Positions 1 to 7,665 of a stretch of 64,000 nt of DNA are shown piece after piece; the stretch's first letter is position 1, and every line of letters starts with the position of its first letter. The position numbers and the translations under genes are program-made. Where the stretch lies: assembly GCF_001665605.1 (NCBI RefSeq), contig NZ_LZSV01000002.1, forward strand, positions 124,001 through 188,000. The letters are read 5' to 3'. The notes under the pieces are model-generated. The model saw only the letters and a program-made list of their open reading frames with translations. It did not search any database and was not told the DNA's origin. The stretch is from Mycobacterium sp. 852014-50255_SCH5639931. GTDB taxonomy: Bacteria; Actinomycetota; Actinomycetes; Mycobacteriales; Mycobacteriaceae.

Positions 1-1
1 G

Positions 2-1471
2 GGTAACTTCGCGTCCGGCTACCGCGGCAAGCTCTGGACCTTCAGGCAGTACTCGGGATTCGGCACCGCCGAGGAATCCAACCGCCGGTACCGCTACCTG
101 CTGGAGCAAGGCGGGACCGGGCTGTCGGTCGCGCTGGACCTGCCGACGCAGTGCGGATACGACTCCGACGATCCCGAGTTCGGCGAGGAGGTCGGCCGGG
201 TCGGCGTCGCGGTGGATACCCTGGCCGACTTCGAGATCCTGTTCGACGGCATTCCGTTGGACAAGCTCAGCACGAGCATGACGATCAACGGGACGGCGGC
301 GATCCTGCTGGCGTTCTACGTCGCCGCGGCCGAGAAAAAAGGGATACCGCGGGCGAAGCTCACCGGGACCATCCAGAACGACATCCTCAAGGAGTACGCG
401 TCCCGCGGCACGTGGATTTGGCCGCCGGAGCCGTCGCTGCGGCTGATTGCCGACACCATCGAATTCTGCGCGGCCGAGGTGCCGCGATTCAACGCGATTT
501 CGGTGGCGGGCGCGCACTTTCGCGACGCTGGGGCCAACGCGGTGCAAGAGATGGCGTTCACCCTGGCCGACGGGGTGACCTACTGCGACACCGTGGTGGA
601 ACGCGGCCGGATGACCATCGACCAGTTCGCACCGCAGATCTCGTTCTTCTTCTACACCCATGGGGACTTCTTCGAGGAGATCGCCAAATACCGAGCGGGG
701 CGGAGGCGTTGGGCAACGATCGTGCAGGACCGTTACGGGGCGACGACGGCCAAGGCGGCGATGTTCCGCTTCGGCTGCGTGTGTGGTGGCGCATCGCTGT
801 ACGCGCCGCAGGCCCACAACAACATCGTTCGGGTGGCCTACGAGGCGATGGCCGCGGTGCTGGGCGGCGTCCAGTCGATGTTCACCGCGGCCTGGGATGA
901 GCCGTTCGCCTTGCCCACCGAGGAAACCACGACACTGGCTCTGCGCACCCAGCAGATCCTGGCCCACGAGACCGGCGTGGCCAGCGTCGCGGACCCGCTC
1001 GGCGGCTCCTACTTTGTCGAGGCGCTGACCGACGCCACCGAGGCTCGCATCATCGAGATCATGGATGACCTGGAGCGGCACGGCGGAATGGTCCATGCCA
1101 TCGAGGACGGCTACCTGCAGGGCCTGATCGCCGACGAGGCCTACCGGGTGCATCAGGACATCGAATCCGGTGCCCGGCCCGTCGTCGGGGTCAACCGGTT
1201 CGTCACCGAGGAGCCCGAACCGGATGTCGTGACGTACGAACTGGACGCCGAGGGCCGCGATCTCCAGCTCAAGCGACTCTCGAAGGTGAAGGCCGAAAGG
1301 GATTCGGCCGCTGTCAAATCCAGTCTCGCGGCACTATCGCGGGCCGCCGAAGGAGACGACAATCTGATGCACAGGCTGGTCGACTGCGCCAACGCATACT
1401 GCACGGTCGGTGAAATGGTCTCCGCGCTCAAGGCGGTGTGGGGCGAATTCCAGCAACCGGTGGTGTTCTAG
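2..1471 (+). CDS. Acyl-CoA mutase large (catalytic) subunit, methylmalonyl-CoA mutase family, 5' end outside window
   Basis: Adenosylcobalamin-dependent carbon-skeleton mutase; catalytic barrel only, with the B12 domain encoded by the next gene. The frame is open to the left edge and 489 residues are visible. Substrate-pocket residues known from P. shermanii methylmalonyl-CoA mutase are partly kept: a Tyr in FRQYSGFG (visible residue 17, equivalent to Tyr89), an Arg in EYASRGTW (135, equivalent to Arg207) and the catalytic His in GAHFRDAG (172, equivalent to His244). The Tyr normally preceding that His (Tyr243) is Ala. The usual QTSGWSL stretch is replaced by VCGGASL (near 767-800). The SRGTW and FRFG stretches resemble ethylmalonyl-CoA mutase as I remember it. 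The stop overlaps the next start by one base. Family certain; substrate unknown. Confidence 0.9.
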   Translation, partial: GNFASGYRGKLWTFRQYSGFGTAEESNRRYRYLLEQGGTGLSVALDLPTQCGYDSDDPEFGEEVGRVGVAVDTLADFEILFDGIPLDKLSTSMTINGTAAILLAFYVAAAEKKGIPRAKLTGTIQNDILKEYASRGTWIWPPEPSLRLIADTIEFCAAEVPRFNAISVAGAHFRDAGANAVQEMAFTLADGVTYCDTVVERGRMTIDQFAPQISFFFYTHGDFFEEIAKYRAGRRRWATIVQDRYGATTAKAAMFRFGCVCGGASLYAPQAHNNIVRVAYEAMAAVLGGVQSMFTAAWDEPFALPTEETTTLALRTQQILAHETGVASVADPLGGSYFVEALTDATEARIIEIMDDLERHGGMVHAIEDGYLQGLIADEAYRVHQDIESGARPVVGVNRFVTEEPEPDVVTYELDAEGRDLQLKRLSKVKAERDSAAVKSSLAALSRAAEGDDNLMHRLVDCANAYCTVGEMVSALKAVWGEFQQPVVF

Positions 1472-1896
1472 TGGCCGCCCGGATTCTGGTCGCCAAGCCG
1501 GGCCTGGACGGACACGACCGCGGCGCCAAGATCGTCGCCCGCACGCTGCGCGATGCCGGCTTCGAGGTGATCTACACCGGCATCCGGCAGCGCATCGAGG
1601 ACATCGCTTCGATCGCCGTACAGGAGGACGTGGCGGTCGTCGGCCTGAGCATCCTGTCCGGTGCTCACCTGGCGCTCACCGCGCGCACCGTCGAGGCACT
1701 GCGTGCCGCCGACGCCGCGGACATCGCGGTCGTGGTCGGGGGAACGATCCCGCACGCCGACGTGCCCAAGCTGCTTGCCACCGGTGCCGCCGCGGTATTC
1801 CCGACCGGGACATCGCTCGATGTCCTCGTGCGTGAGATCCGCGCATTGACCGGCACCCCCGAACCCGTTGTGGAGGATCAGTGCGCGTCGGAGTAA
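1471..1896 (+). CDS. Cobalamin-binding subunit of acyl-CoA mutase
   Basis: Stand-alone B12-binding domain of 141 residues, the usual size for small subunits of split mutases (isobutyryl- or 2-hydroxyisobutyryl-CoA mutase type). The base-off/His-on motif DGHDRG carries the cobalt-ligand His near residue 15; the SILSGAH stretch and the VVGGTIP loop follow, as in the family. The GTG at 1471 is chosen because it overlaps the stop of the large subunit by one base and starts just before the first beta-strand; the frame stays open upstream to 1438. It presumably pairs with the preceding gene to form the active enzyme. Confidence 0.92.
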   Translation: MAARILVAKPGLDGHDRGAKIVARTLRDAGFEVIYTGIRQRIEDIASIAVQEDVAVVGLSILSGAHLALTARTVEALRAADAADIAVVVGGTIPHADVPKLLATGAAAVFPTGTSLDVLVREIRALTGTPEPVVEDQCASE

Positions 1897-2837
1897 TGAT
1901 CGGCGCCGAACGTGGCGACATGGCCCGCAAGGTGGACAAGCTGGCCTCGGACATCGAATGGGCCGAATCCGCGGGCCTGGACACCGCATGGATGCCGCAG
2001 GTGCCCGACGACTTCGACTGCCTGACCATGGTGTCGCTGATGGCCGCGCACAGCTCGCGCATCGAGCTGGGCACCGCGGTGGTGCCGCTGCAGGCCCAGC
2101 ATCCGATCGCCCTTGCCCGCCAAGCGCTCTCGACGCACGCCGTGGCCGGCGGACGGTTGGCGCTGGGTATCGGACCGTCGCACCACTGGATCATCCGGGA
2201 CATGCTCGGCCTCCCGTATGAGAAGCCGGCCGCCTACACCCGCGACTACCTGCAGGTGCTCAACGCCGCAATCGCCGGACCGGGACCGGTTGACGTCGAA
2301 AATGATTCGTTCACGGTGCACAATCCGCTGGCGATCGGGGCCGATACCCCGATGCCGGTTCTGGTCGCTGCGTTGGGGCCGGTGATGCTGCAGATCGCCG
2401 GTGAACTCGCCGACGGCACCGTGTTGTGGATGGCCGACGAGCGGGCCATCGGTGACCACATCGCACCCAAGATCACCAAGGCCGCCGCGGATGCCGGGCG
2501 GCCCGCACCGCGAATCGTCGCGGGCATCCCGGTATGCCTCTGCGCGCCTGGGCAAGTCGACGAAGCCAAGGAGCGGGCAAACCGCATCTTGGGCGAGGCC
2601 GAGGTGTCGCCCAACTACCAGCGCCTGCTCGAACGCGGCGACGCCCGCGATGTCGGCGATCTGTGCGCGGCCGGCGACCCGGAGGCAATTCTTACCCGGA
2701 TGCGCCGTTTCGCCGATGCCGGCGTCACCGATCTGTCGGTGCGGCTGCTGCCCATCGGCGACAACCGTGACGAGCTCGTCGCCTCCAAACGGCGGACACG
2801 CGAGATGATAGCCTCGCTCGCAACGGAATTGCGTTGA
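1881..2837 (+). CDS. Luciferase-like (F420-dependent type) oxidoreductase
   Basis: 318-residue TIM-barrel protein of the bacterial luciferase family, most of which in mycobacteria use coenzyme F420 to oxidise or reduce carbonyl/alcohol groups. It begins with a beta-strand (VGVMIGAERG), has the family phrases IELGTAVVPLQAQHP and GRLALGIGPSHH (about residues 60-110), and ends with a C-terminal AGVTDLSVRLLP strand. The GTG start has a GGAGG ribosome-binding site and lies 16 bases inside the B12-subunit gene, so translation is coupled. It is followed by a four-base overlap with the CoA transferase. Substrate unknown. Confidence 0.85.
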   Translation: MRVGVMIGAERGDMARKVDKLASDIEWAESAGLDTAWMPQVPDDFDCLTMVSLMAAHSSRIELGTAVVPLQAQHPIALARQALSTHAVAGGRLALGIGPSHHWIIRDMLGLPYEKPAAYTRDYLQVLNAAIAGPGPVDVENDSFTVHNPLAIGADTPMPVLVAALGPVMLQIAGELADGTVLWMADERAIGDHIAPKITKAAADAGRPAPRIVAGIPVCLCAPGQVDEAKERANRILGEAEVSPNYQRLLERGDARDVGDLCAAGDPEAILTRMRRFADAGVTDLSVRLLPIGDNRDELVASKRRTREMIASLATELR

Positions 2838-3871
2838 CGCCGACATCCGCCGCACCGCTCGAGGGGATACGCATCCTCGAGGTCGGTACCATGCTGGCGG
2901 GCCCGTACGCCACGATGTTGCTCGCCGACCTGGGCGCCGAGGTCACCAAGATCGAGCCCCGCGGCGGGGAGATCTCGCGCGGGGTAGGGCCCAGCTATTT
3001 CGCCAGCCTCAACCGCAACAAAGCCAGCATCTGTCTGGACCTCAACTCCGAAATGGGACAGCAACGGCTGGGTGAGCTGGTAGCGGAATCCCATGCGCTG
3101 CTGGTGAACCTGAAGCCGTCGGCGATCCGCCGGCTGGGCTTGACCTATGAGCAGCTGGGCCGGTACAACGAGCGGATCGTCTGCGTGGCGATCACGGGGT
3201 TCGGCCTGCACGGCGGCGACGATCCCGCTTTCGACTACGTGGTGCAGGCGGGCTTCGGGATCGCCGCACTGACCGGTGACCCGGATGGCCCGCCGACGCT
3301 GCCCGGTTACTCCTCGGCCGACAACTCCACCGGAATGTCTGCGGCCCTGGGACTGTTGGCCAAAATCGTCTCCGGCACCGGCGGGCAAGTGGACGTCTCG
3401 CTGCGCGACGTCATGCTGTCGCAGCTCAACTATCACGCCTCCGCCTACCTCAACGAGGGTGTCGAACCACAGCGAAGGCCCTACGGTGCCCATTCGTATT
3501 ATGTTCCGGCGCAACTCTTCCCGACCGCCGACGGGTATCTGGCGCTGTTCATCACGCACGACGGCTTCTGGAAATCGTTCGCGACCGAGGCGGGTATCGG
3601 CGGCTTCGAGACGATGGCCGAACGGGTGTCCCGCCGTGACGAGGTGCTCGCGGTGGTCACCGCAATGCTGGCGACCGACACCGCCGCCGATTGGGAACGT
3701 AGGCTGCGTCCACTGGGGGTACCGGCGGCTGCGGTCAGGACGCTGCCCGAGGCGCTAGAAGCGACCCCCGAAATCGTTGTGGCTGCGGGCGATTTCCGCC
3801 TCGTCGGGAGTCCGATCCACGTTTCGGGTTACGAGCCCGAGTACCGGCCACCGCCTGAGCTGAGCGAATAG
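2834..3871 (+). CDS. CaiB/BaiF family (class III) CoA transferase
   Basis: 345 residues, standard for a single-domain class III CoA transferase, which moves CoA between carboxylic acids. The N-terminal phrase GIRILEVGTMLAGPYATMLL, the ADLGAEVTKIEP strand and the KPSAIRRLGL segment are typical. The catalytic Asp is present in FDYVVQA (about residue 136). The TTG start overlaps the upstream TGA by four bases. As the last gene of the mutase operon it could load the mutase substrate with CoA or recycle CoA from the product; this is inference from position. Confidence 0.88.
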   Translation: MTPTSAAPLEGIRILEVGTMLAGPYATMLLADLGAEVTKIEPRGGEISRGVGPSYFASLNRNKASICLDLNSEMGQQRLGELVAESHALLVNLKPSAIRRLGLTYEQLGRYNERIVCVAITGFGLHGGDDPAFDYVVQAGFGIAALTGDPDGPPTLPGYSSADNSTGMSAALGLLAKIVSGTGGQVDVSLRDVMLSQLNYHASAYLNEGVEPQRRPYGAHSYYVPAQLFPTADGYLALFITHDGFWKSFATEAGIGGFETMAERVSRRDEVLAVVTAMLATDTAADWERRLRPLGVPAAAVRTLPEALEATPEIVVAAGDFRLVGSPIHVSGYEPEYRPPPELSE

Positions 3872-3897
3872 GCCGCTCCGGAGCCTGCCGGCGGCGA

Positions 3898-4803
3898 CTA
3901 CGCCTTGACCGGGCCCGTGAGGTGCGCCTCGGCGAGCTTGCGGAAGGCCGCTACCAACCGGCCGCGGTCCCCGGCACGAGTCGCCAAAACCACATGGCAG
4001 GGCTCGACGCCTTGCAGCGGGACCGTCGTGATGTCGGGCCGCAGGGCACTGCCGTGGAAGCCGGCCGTGATGGCAACCGCCTGCCCGGAGGCGATGACTT
4101 CGAACTTGTCCTCGAGTGCGTCGATGAATGGTCCATCGGGCGCGCGCCGACCGCCGGGCCTAGGATCGATCCGCCAATAGGCACTCCACGCCGGGTCGGA
4201 GTTCCGCACGCGCGGCATGGGCTCGTCGGCGATGTCGTCGAGTGTCACGAAATCCCGGCCCGCAAGGGGGTGGTCGACGGATAGCGCCAGCACTCGCGGC
4301 TCGTCGTAGAGGATAGTCACGTGCAGCCCGTCGGTCGGAAACGGTAGCCGGGTTACTACCGCGTCCACCCGATGGCCGAGCAAGGCATCAAGGGCCTCGC
4401 CCCAATTCAGGTGTGAGACTTGCACTTCAGCGTCCGGGTGCTCGCGGCGCATCTCGCGCACCGCCGGAGTGACGATCATGCCCGTCGTGTACCCGATCGT
4501 GATGCGGCTCGGTTCGGCGGCGGCCCGGGCCTGCGCGGCCGCTTGCGCGGCCGAGCGCAGCAGCGCCTTGGCCCTGGGCAGGAACACCTCGCCGGCCCCC
4601 GTGAGCCCAGTGCCCTGCGGTGTGCGATCGAGCAGCCGGACCCCGAGCTGCTGCTCGAGGCGGCGGATCTGCCTGCTCAGCGACGGCTGCGCGACTCGCA
4701 GCGCGTTCGCGGCACGACCGAAGTGCCGCTGCTCGGCCACGACCACGAAGTATCCGACCAGTCGCAGGTCCAGGTCGATCACCTGCGATGCAGATTCGGT
4801 CAT
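3898..4803 (-). CDS. LysR-family transcriptional regulator
   Basis: 301-residue LysR regulator. The N-terminal winged helix is clear (YFVVVAEQRHFGRAANAL, then QPSLSRQIRRLEQQLG), followed by the effector-binding domain (RITIGYTTG, then LNWGEALDALL). The ATG at 4803 places the helix in the usual position; a TTG at 4824 in frame is the alternative. It is transcribed away from the epimerase-like gene at 4971, the usual arrangement for a LysR and its target, and the shared 167-base interval holds an inverted repeat. Ligand unknown. Confidence 0.9.
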   Translation of the reverse strand: MTESASQVIDLDLRLVGYFVVVAEQRHFGRAANALRVAQPSLSRQIRRLEQQLGVRLLDRTPQGTGLTGAGEVFLPRAKALLRSAAQAAAQARAAAEPSRITIGYTTGMIVTPAVREMRREHPDAEVQVSHLNWGEALDALLGHRVDAVVTRLPFPTDGLHVTILYDEPRVLALSVDHPLAGRDFVTLDDIADEPMPRVRNSDPAWSAYWRIDPRPGGRRAPDGPFIDALEDKFEVIASGQAVAITAGFHGSALRPDITTVPLQGVEPCHVVLATRAGDRGRLVAAFRKLAEAHLTGPVKA

Positions 4804-4926
4804 GCCGAACAGTGTAACCGTCAAGAAGCCCGCTCCGCGCTCTGGTTTACCGGCTGAAGTGCCGTGATGCGTCTTTGGTATCGCGCCATCCGGAATAGGT
4901 CTTGGACGTCTGGCCCGGCTTGGTCA

Positions 4927-4950
4927 TTGACTGGATACCGCGAAAGTCAA
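4927..4950. promoter_or_regulatory. Inverted repeat TTGACT-N12-AGTCAA between LysR gene and 4971 gene
   Basis: Six-base perfect arms spaced 12 apart, about 20 bases upstream of the ATG at 4971 and inside the divergent LysR/epimerase promoter region. Size and spacing fit a LysR-type operator loosely. It may instead overlap core promoter elements, since TTGACT also resembles a -35 box. Confidence 0.35.
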
Positions 4951-4970
4951 CGCAAGTGAAGGGACCACCC

Positions 4971-5864
4971 ATGCATGTCTTTGTGACCGGCGCGACCGGA
5001 CACATCGGTTCGGCAGTCGTCGACGAACTCTTGAAGGCCGGGCATCACGTCACCGGCCTGGCCCGCTCCGACGAGTCCGCCGCGGCGCTCGTGGCCAAGG
5101 GCGTCGGCGTGCACCGGGGCGACCTCGACGACCCCGACGGCCTGCGGGCCGCCGCTGCTGCGTCCGACGGTGTCATCCACCTCGCCTTCCGGCACGATTT
5201 CGACGACTTCGCGGCCGCCGCCGAGACGGATCTCCGCGCCGTGCAAGCGATAGGCGAAGAACTTGTGGGGTCCGACCGGCCGTTGGTCAGCACGTCGGGG
5301 ACGCTCCTGCTCTCGCTCTTGGGGCAGGGCGGACTCGGAACCGAACAGGACACGGTGCCCGGCGGACCGCGGGCCGACTCGGAGAACGCCGTGATCGCGC
5401 TGGCCGAACGCGGTGTGCGATCGTCGGTCGTTCGCCTATCCCCGCTGGTGCACAGCAACTTGGATCATCACGGCTTCACCAACCACCTGATCGACACCGC
5501 CCGCGACACCGGGGTGTCGGGCTACATCGGTGACGGCGCCAACCGCTGGCCCGCGGTGCACACGCTCGACGCCGCGCACCTCTACCGGCTGGCTCTCGAA
5601 AACGCGCCCGCGGGAACGCGTTTGCACGGGGTGGCCGATGAGGGTGTGTCGCTCCGCGACATCGCCGCCGTGATCGGCCGTCATCTGGGTCTGCCCGCAG
5701 TGAGCATTCCGGCCGAAGAAGCCGGCCATTTCGGGTTCCTCGCGCTTTTCGCCGCCTTGGACAACCCGACGTCGAATGCACTGACGCAGAAGGTGCTCGA
5801 CTGGCACCCCGAGCACGCAGGGTTGATCGAGGACCTCGACGCCGGCCATTACTTCGGCGAGTGA
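4971..5864 (+). CDS. NAD(P)-dependent epimerase/dehydratase-like (extended SDR) protein
   Basis: 297-residue extended short-chain dehydrogenase. The N-terminal nucleotide-binding motif TGATGHIG lies at residues 6-13, followed by LARSDESAAAL and an acidic GDLDDPDGL segment typical of this group. The ATG at 4971 is preceded by GAAGGGA; the frame is open further upstream but without a better start. It overlaps the following luciferase-like gene by four bases (GTGA). It sits divergent from a LysR regulator that probably controls it. Substrate not predictable. Confidence 0.85.
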   Translation: MHVFVTGATGHIGSAVVDELLKAGHHVTGLARSDESAAALVAKGVGVHRGDLDDPDGLRAAAAASDGVIHLAFRHDFDDFAAAAETDLRAVQAIGEELVGSDRPLVSTSGTLLLSLLGQGGLGTEQDTVPGGPRADSENAVIALAERGVRSSVVRLSPLVHSNLDHHGFTNHLIDTARDTGVSGYIGDGANRWPAVHTLDAAHLYRLALENAPAGTRLHGVADEGVSLRDIAAVIGRHLGLPAVSIPAEEAGHFGFLALFAALDNPTSNALTQKVLDWHPEHAGLIEDLDAGHYFGE

Positions 5865-6766
5865 GCGACGCCGTGGCTGGATTTGTGGTCGATGAAGCAC
5901 GAAAGGTGCTGGGGCCGATGGGCGTTTGCTTGCCGGCCTCATTCACCAGCTCGCCGTCCATTGAGATGCAACGAGAGGCGGTTGGCCGGCTGGAGCGGGC
6001 CGGATACCGCACCGTATGGACCAACGAGGTCATCGGTAAGGACGCCTTGGTACAACTCGCCACACTGCTGGCCGACAGTGAGCGGGTGGTGTTCGGCACC
6101 TGTATCGCCAACATCTGGGCTCGGGCGGCCCAGACCATGCATTCCGCGGCCGCCCAACTGGCACAGGCGTATCCGGGCCGCATCGTGCTCGGACTCGGCG
6201 TGGGTTATCCCCAGCAGGCAACCAGCGTCGGCCAACAGTTCGGCAGCGCGCTGGTCACGATGCGCGACTACCTGGACCGGATGTACCGCCCGACCTGGCC
6301 ACCGGCACCCGATGCGACTTACGCCCGCATCGTCGCCGCGAACGGCCCGAAAATGCTTGCGCTGGCGGGCGAACTCGCCGATGGGGCGTTTCCGGCTGGA
6401 CTGCCACCGGTTTTCACCGCGCGGGCCCGGCGGTTGCTCGGACCGGGCAAGCTTCTGGTCGTCGGGATGTCTGTGGCCCGCGACAGCCAGGCCGCGCGGG
6501 AGGCGGTGTCGGCCCGGCTCGGCGCGCCCTCTTATGCGGCTCGGCTGGCGGAGCTCGGTTACTCGGCCGGCGACATCGAAGGGGTGAGCGACCGGCTGGT
6601 CAATGCGCTTGTCGCTCACGGCGATCCGGCGGATATCGCGGCCAGCGCCTACGAGCACCTGACTGCGGGCGCGGACCACGTCACGCTGCTACCGCCCATC
6701 GGTGGCGAGTTCGCCACGAGCATCGAACAACTCGAACAGCTGGGCCCCGCGCTGGCCGAACTCTAG
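5861..6766 (+). CDS. Luciferase-like (F420-dependent type) oxidoreductase
   Basis: 301-residue TIM-barrel luciferase-family protein, probably an F420-dependent enzyme. Typical elements are RLERAGYRTVWTNEV (residues about 44-58), the strand VVFGTCIANIWAR, and GRIVLGLGVGYP (about 106-117). The GTG start overlaps the preceding stop by four bases, so the two genes are cotranscribed. Its stop abuts the stop of the convergent TetR gene with no spacer, leaving no room for a conventional terminator between them. Confidence 0.85.
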   Translation: MSDAVAGFVVDEARKVLGPMGVCLPASFTSSPSIEMQREAVGRLERAGYRTVWTNEVIGKDALVQLATLLADSERVVFGTCIANIWARAAQTMHSAAAQLAQAYPGRIVLGLGVGYPQQATSVGQQFGSALVTMRDYLDRMYRPTWPPAPDATYARIVAANGPKMLALAGELADGAFPAGLPPVFTARARRLLGPGKLLVVGMSVARDSQAAREAVSARLGAPSYAARLAELGYSAGDIEGVSDRLVNALVAHGDPADIAASAYEHLTAGADHVTLLPPIGGEFATSIEQLEQLGPALAEL

Positions 6767-7375
6767 TTACGACGAGTCACCGGCGGGCACAACCGCCGAC
6801 ACCACCAGCTGCAGATACGGGCGGTAGAGATTCACTCCGTCGAGTTGGCTGCCGAGGGTGACGCCGTCGTTGACGGCAAGGATGACGCGGGCCAGCGCAT
6901 CGGCCGGCATCGTGAGCGACGCCCCCAGTCTGGCTACGTTTTTGGCGATGAAATCGGCCAGCGAGCGGACGGTCTCCAATCGCTGTGCGGCGAGCCGGTC
7001 GCGGGCCTCCGGGCTTCGCAGCAAGAACAACGTGAGTTCGTAGTTGAGCGCGGCACGGTTCGGGTCGTTGCTGGCTTGGCTCCACCGCTCGGCGAGTTCG
7101 TCGATATCGATGTCGCCGAGCCGATGGAAGGACTGGATGACCTCGGTGAAGCCGTCGAGAAACCGCTGCCGTTGACGGTCAGTGACCGCAAGGAACAACT
7201 CTTCCTTCGCGCCGAAGTGGGAGTAGATCGCGCCGCGCGTGTATCCGGCCGCGTCGGCGATGTCCTCGAGCGCGGCGCCGCTCAGGCCCTTGCGCGCGAA
7301 GATCTCCTCCGCGGCATCCAACAGCAGGCCGCGGGTGTGTTCGAGGCGTCGTTCCCTCGTCCACCGTTCCGCCAC
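6767..7375 (-). CDS. TetR/AcrR-family transcriptional regulator
   Basis: 202-residue TetR regulator. The DNA-binding domain includes LLLDAAEEIFARKGLSGAAL followed by the recognition helix YTRGAIYSHFGAKEELF (about residues 45-61). The GTG at 7375 is chosen because GGAGG lies eight bases before it; an in-frame GTG at 7393 is less likely. It is divergent from the Rieske oxygenase operon across a 290-base interval containing several inverted repeats, so it is the likely regulator of that operon and of itself. Confidence 0.9.
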   Translation of the reverse strand: MAERWTRERRLEHTRGLLLDAAEEIFARKGLSGAALEDIADAAGYTRGAIYSHFGAKEELFLAVTDRQRQRFLDGFTEVIQSFHRLGDIDIDELAERWSQASNDPNRAALNYELTLFLLRSPEARDRLAAQRLETVRSLADFIAKNVARLGASLTMPADALARVILAVNDGVTLGSQLDGVNLYRPYLQLVVSAVVPAGDSS

Positions 7376-7441
7376 CCGCTCATCCTCCCACACGGCAGCA
7401 CGCCTGCGGCCCTTTTATACCGCGCGGTCTACCTAAAAGAT

Positions 7442-7455
7442 CTGTTGCACAACAG
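7442..7455. promoter_or_regulatory. Inverted repeat CTGTTG-N2-CAACAG, candidate TetR operator
   Basis: Perfect six-base arms with a two-base spacer, 66 bases upstream of the TetR start at 7375 and in the promoter region shared with the Rieske operon. Size and symmetry fit a TetR dimer site. Assignment to this TetR is inferred from position only. Confidence 0.5.
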
Positions 7456-7559
7456 TATTGACCGCTCGTCCACGATCCGGAACACCCTCCTACCGCCGCC
7501 ACGTCTCGATCGAGTGGCCGCGGGGTGCGAGCCCCGACGTGTGACATGAGCCACTTTAA

Positions 7560-7590
7560 TACACTTTTGTATATCTAATACAGTGATGTA
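7560..7590. promoter_or_regulatory. Two tandem TACA-N4-TGTA boxes upstream of Rieske operon
   Basis: Two 12-base inverted repeats, TACACTTTTGTA (7560-7571) and TACAGTGATGTA (7579-7590), have centres 19 bases apart, close to two helical turns. They lie in an unusually AT-rich patch about 75 bases before the Rieske start. A further GTGAC-N4-GTCAC repeat is at 7595-7608. The pattern suits cooperative binding of two repressor or activator dimers. Confidence 0.5.
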
Positions 7591-7665
7591 TATGGTGACA
7601 CCCGTCACAGGACGCCGTGCCGCAGTCCGCTCGCGTCCGACTGTCGCCACGATGAGGAGATCGGC

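Noticed and set aside
151-900. Long Arg-rich open frame inside the mutase gene
   Set aside because: It is an out-of-frame shadow with extreme Arg/Gly bias; the mutase frame carries all family motifs.
1878-2855. 325-residue open frame opposite the luciferase-like gene
   Set aside because: It has no recognisable family motif and is antisense to a clear luciferase-family protein; high GC creates such frames.
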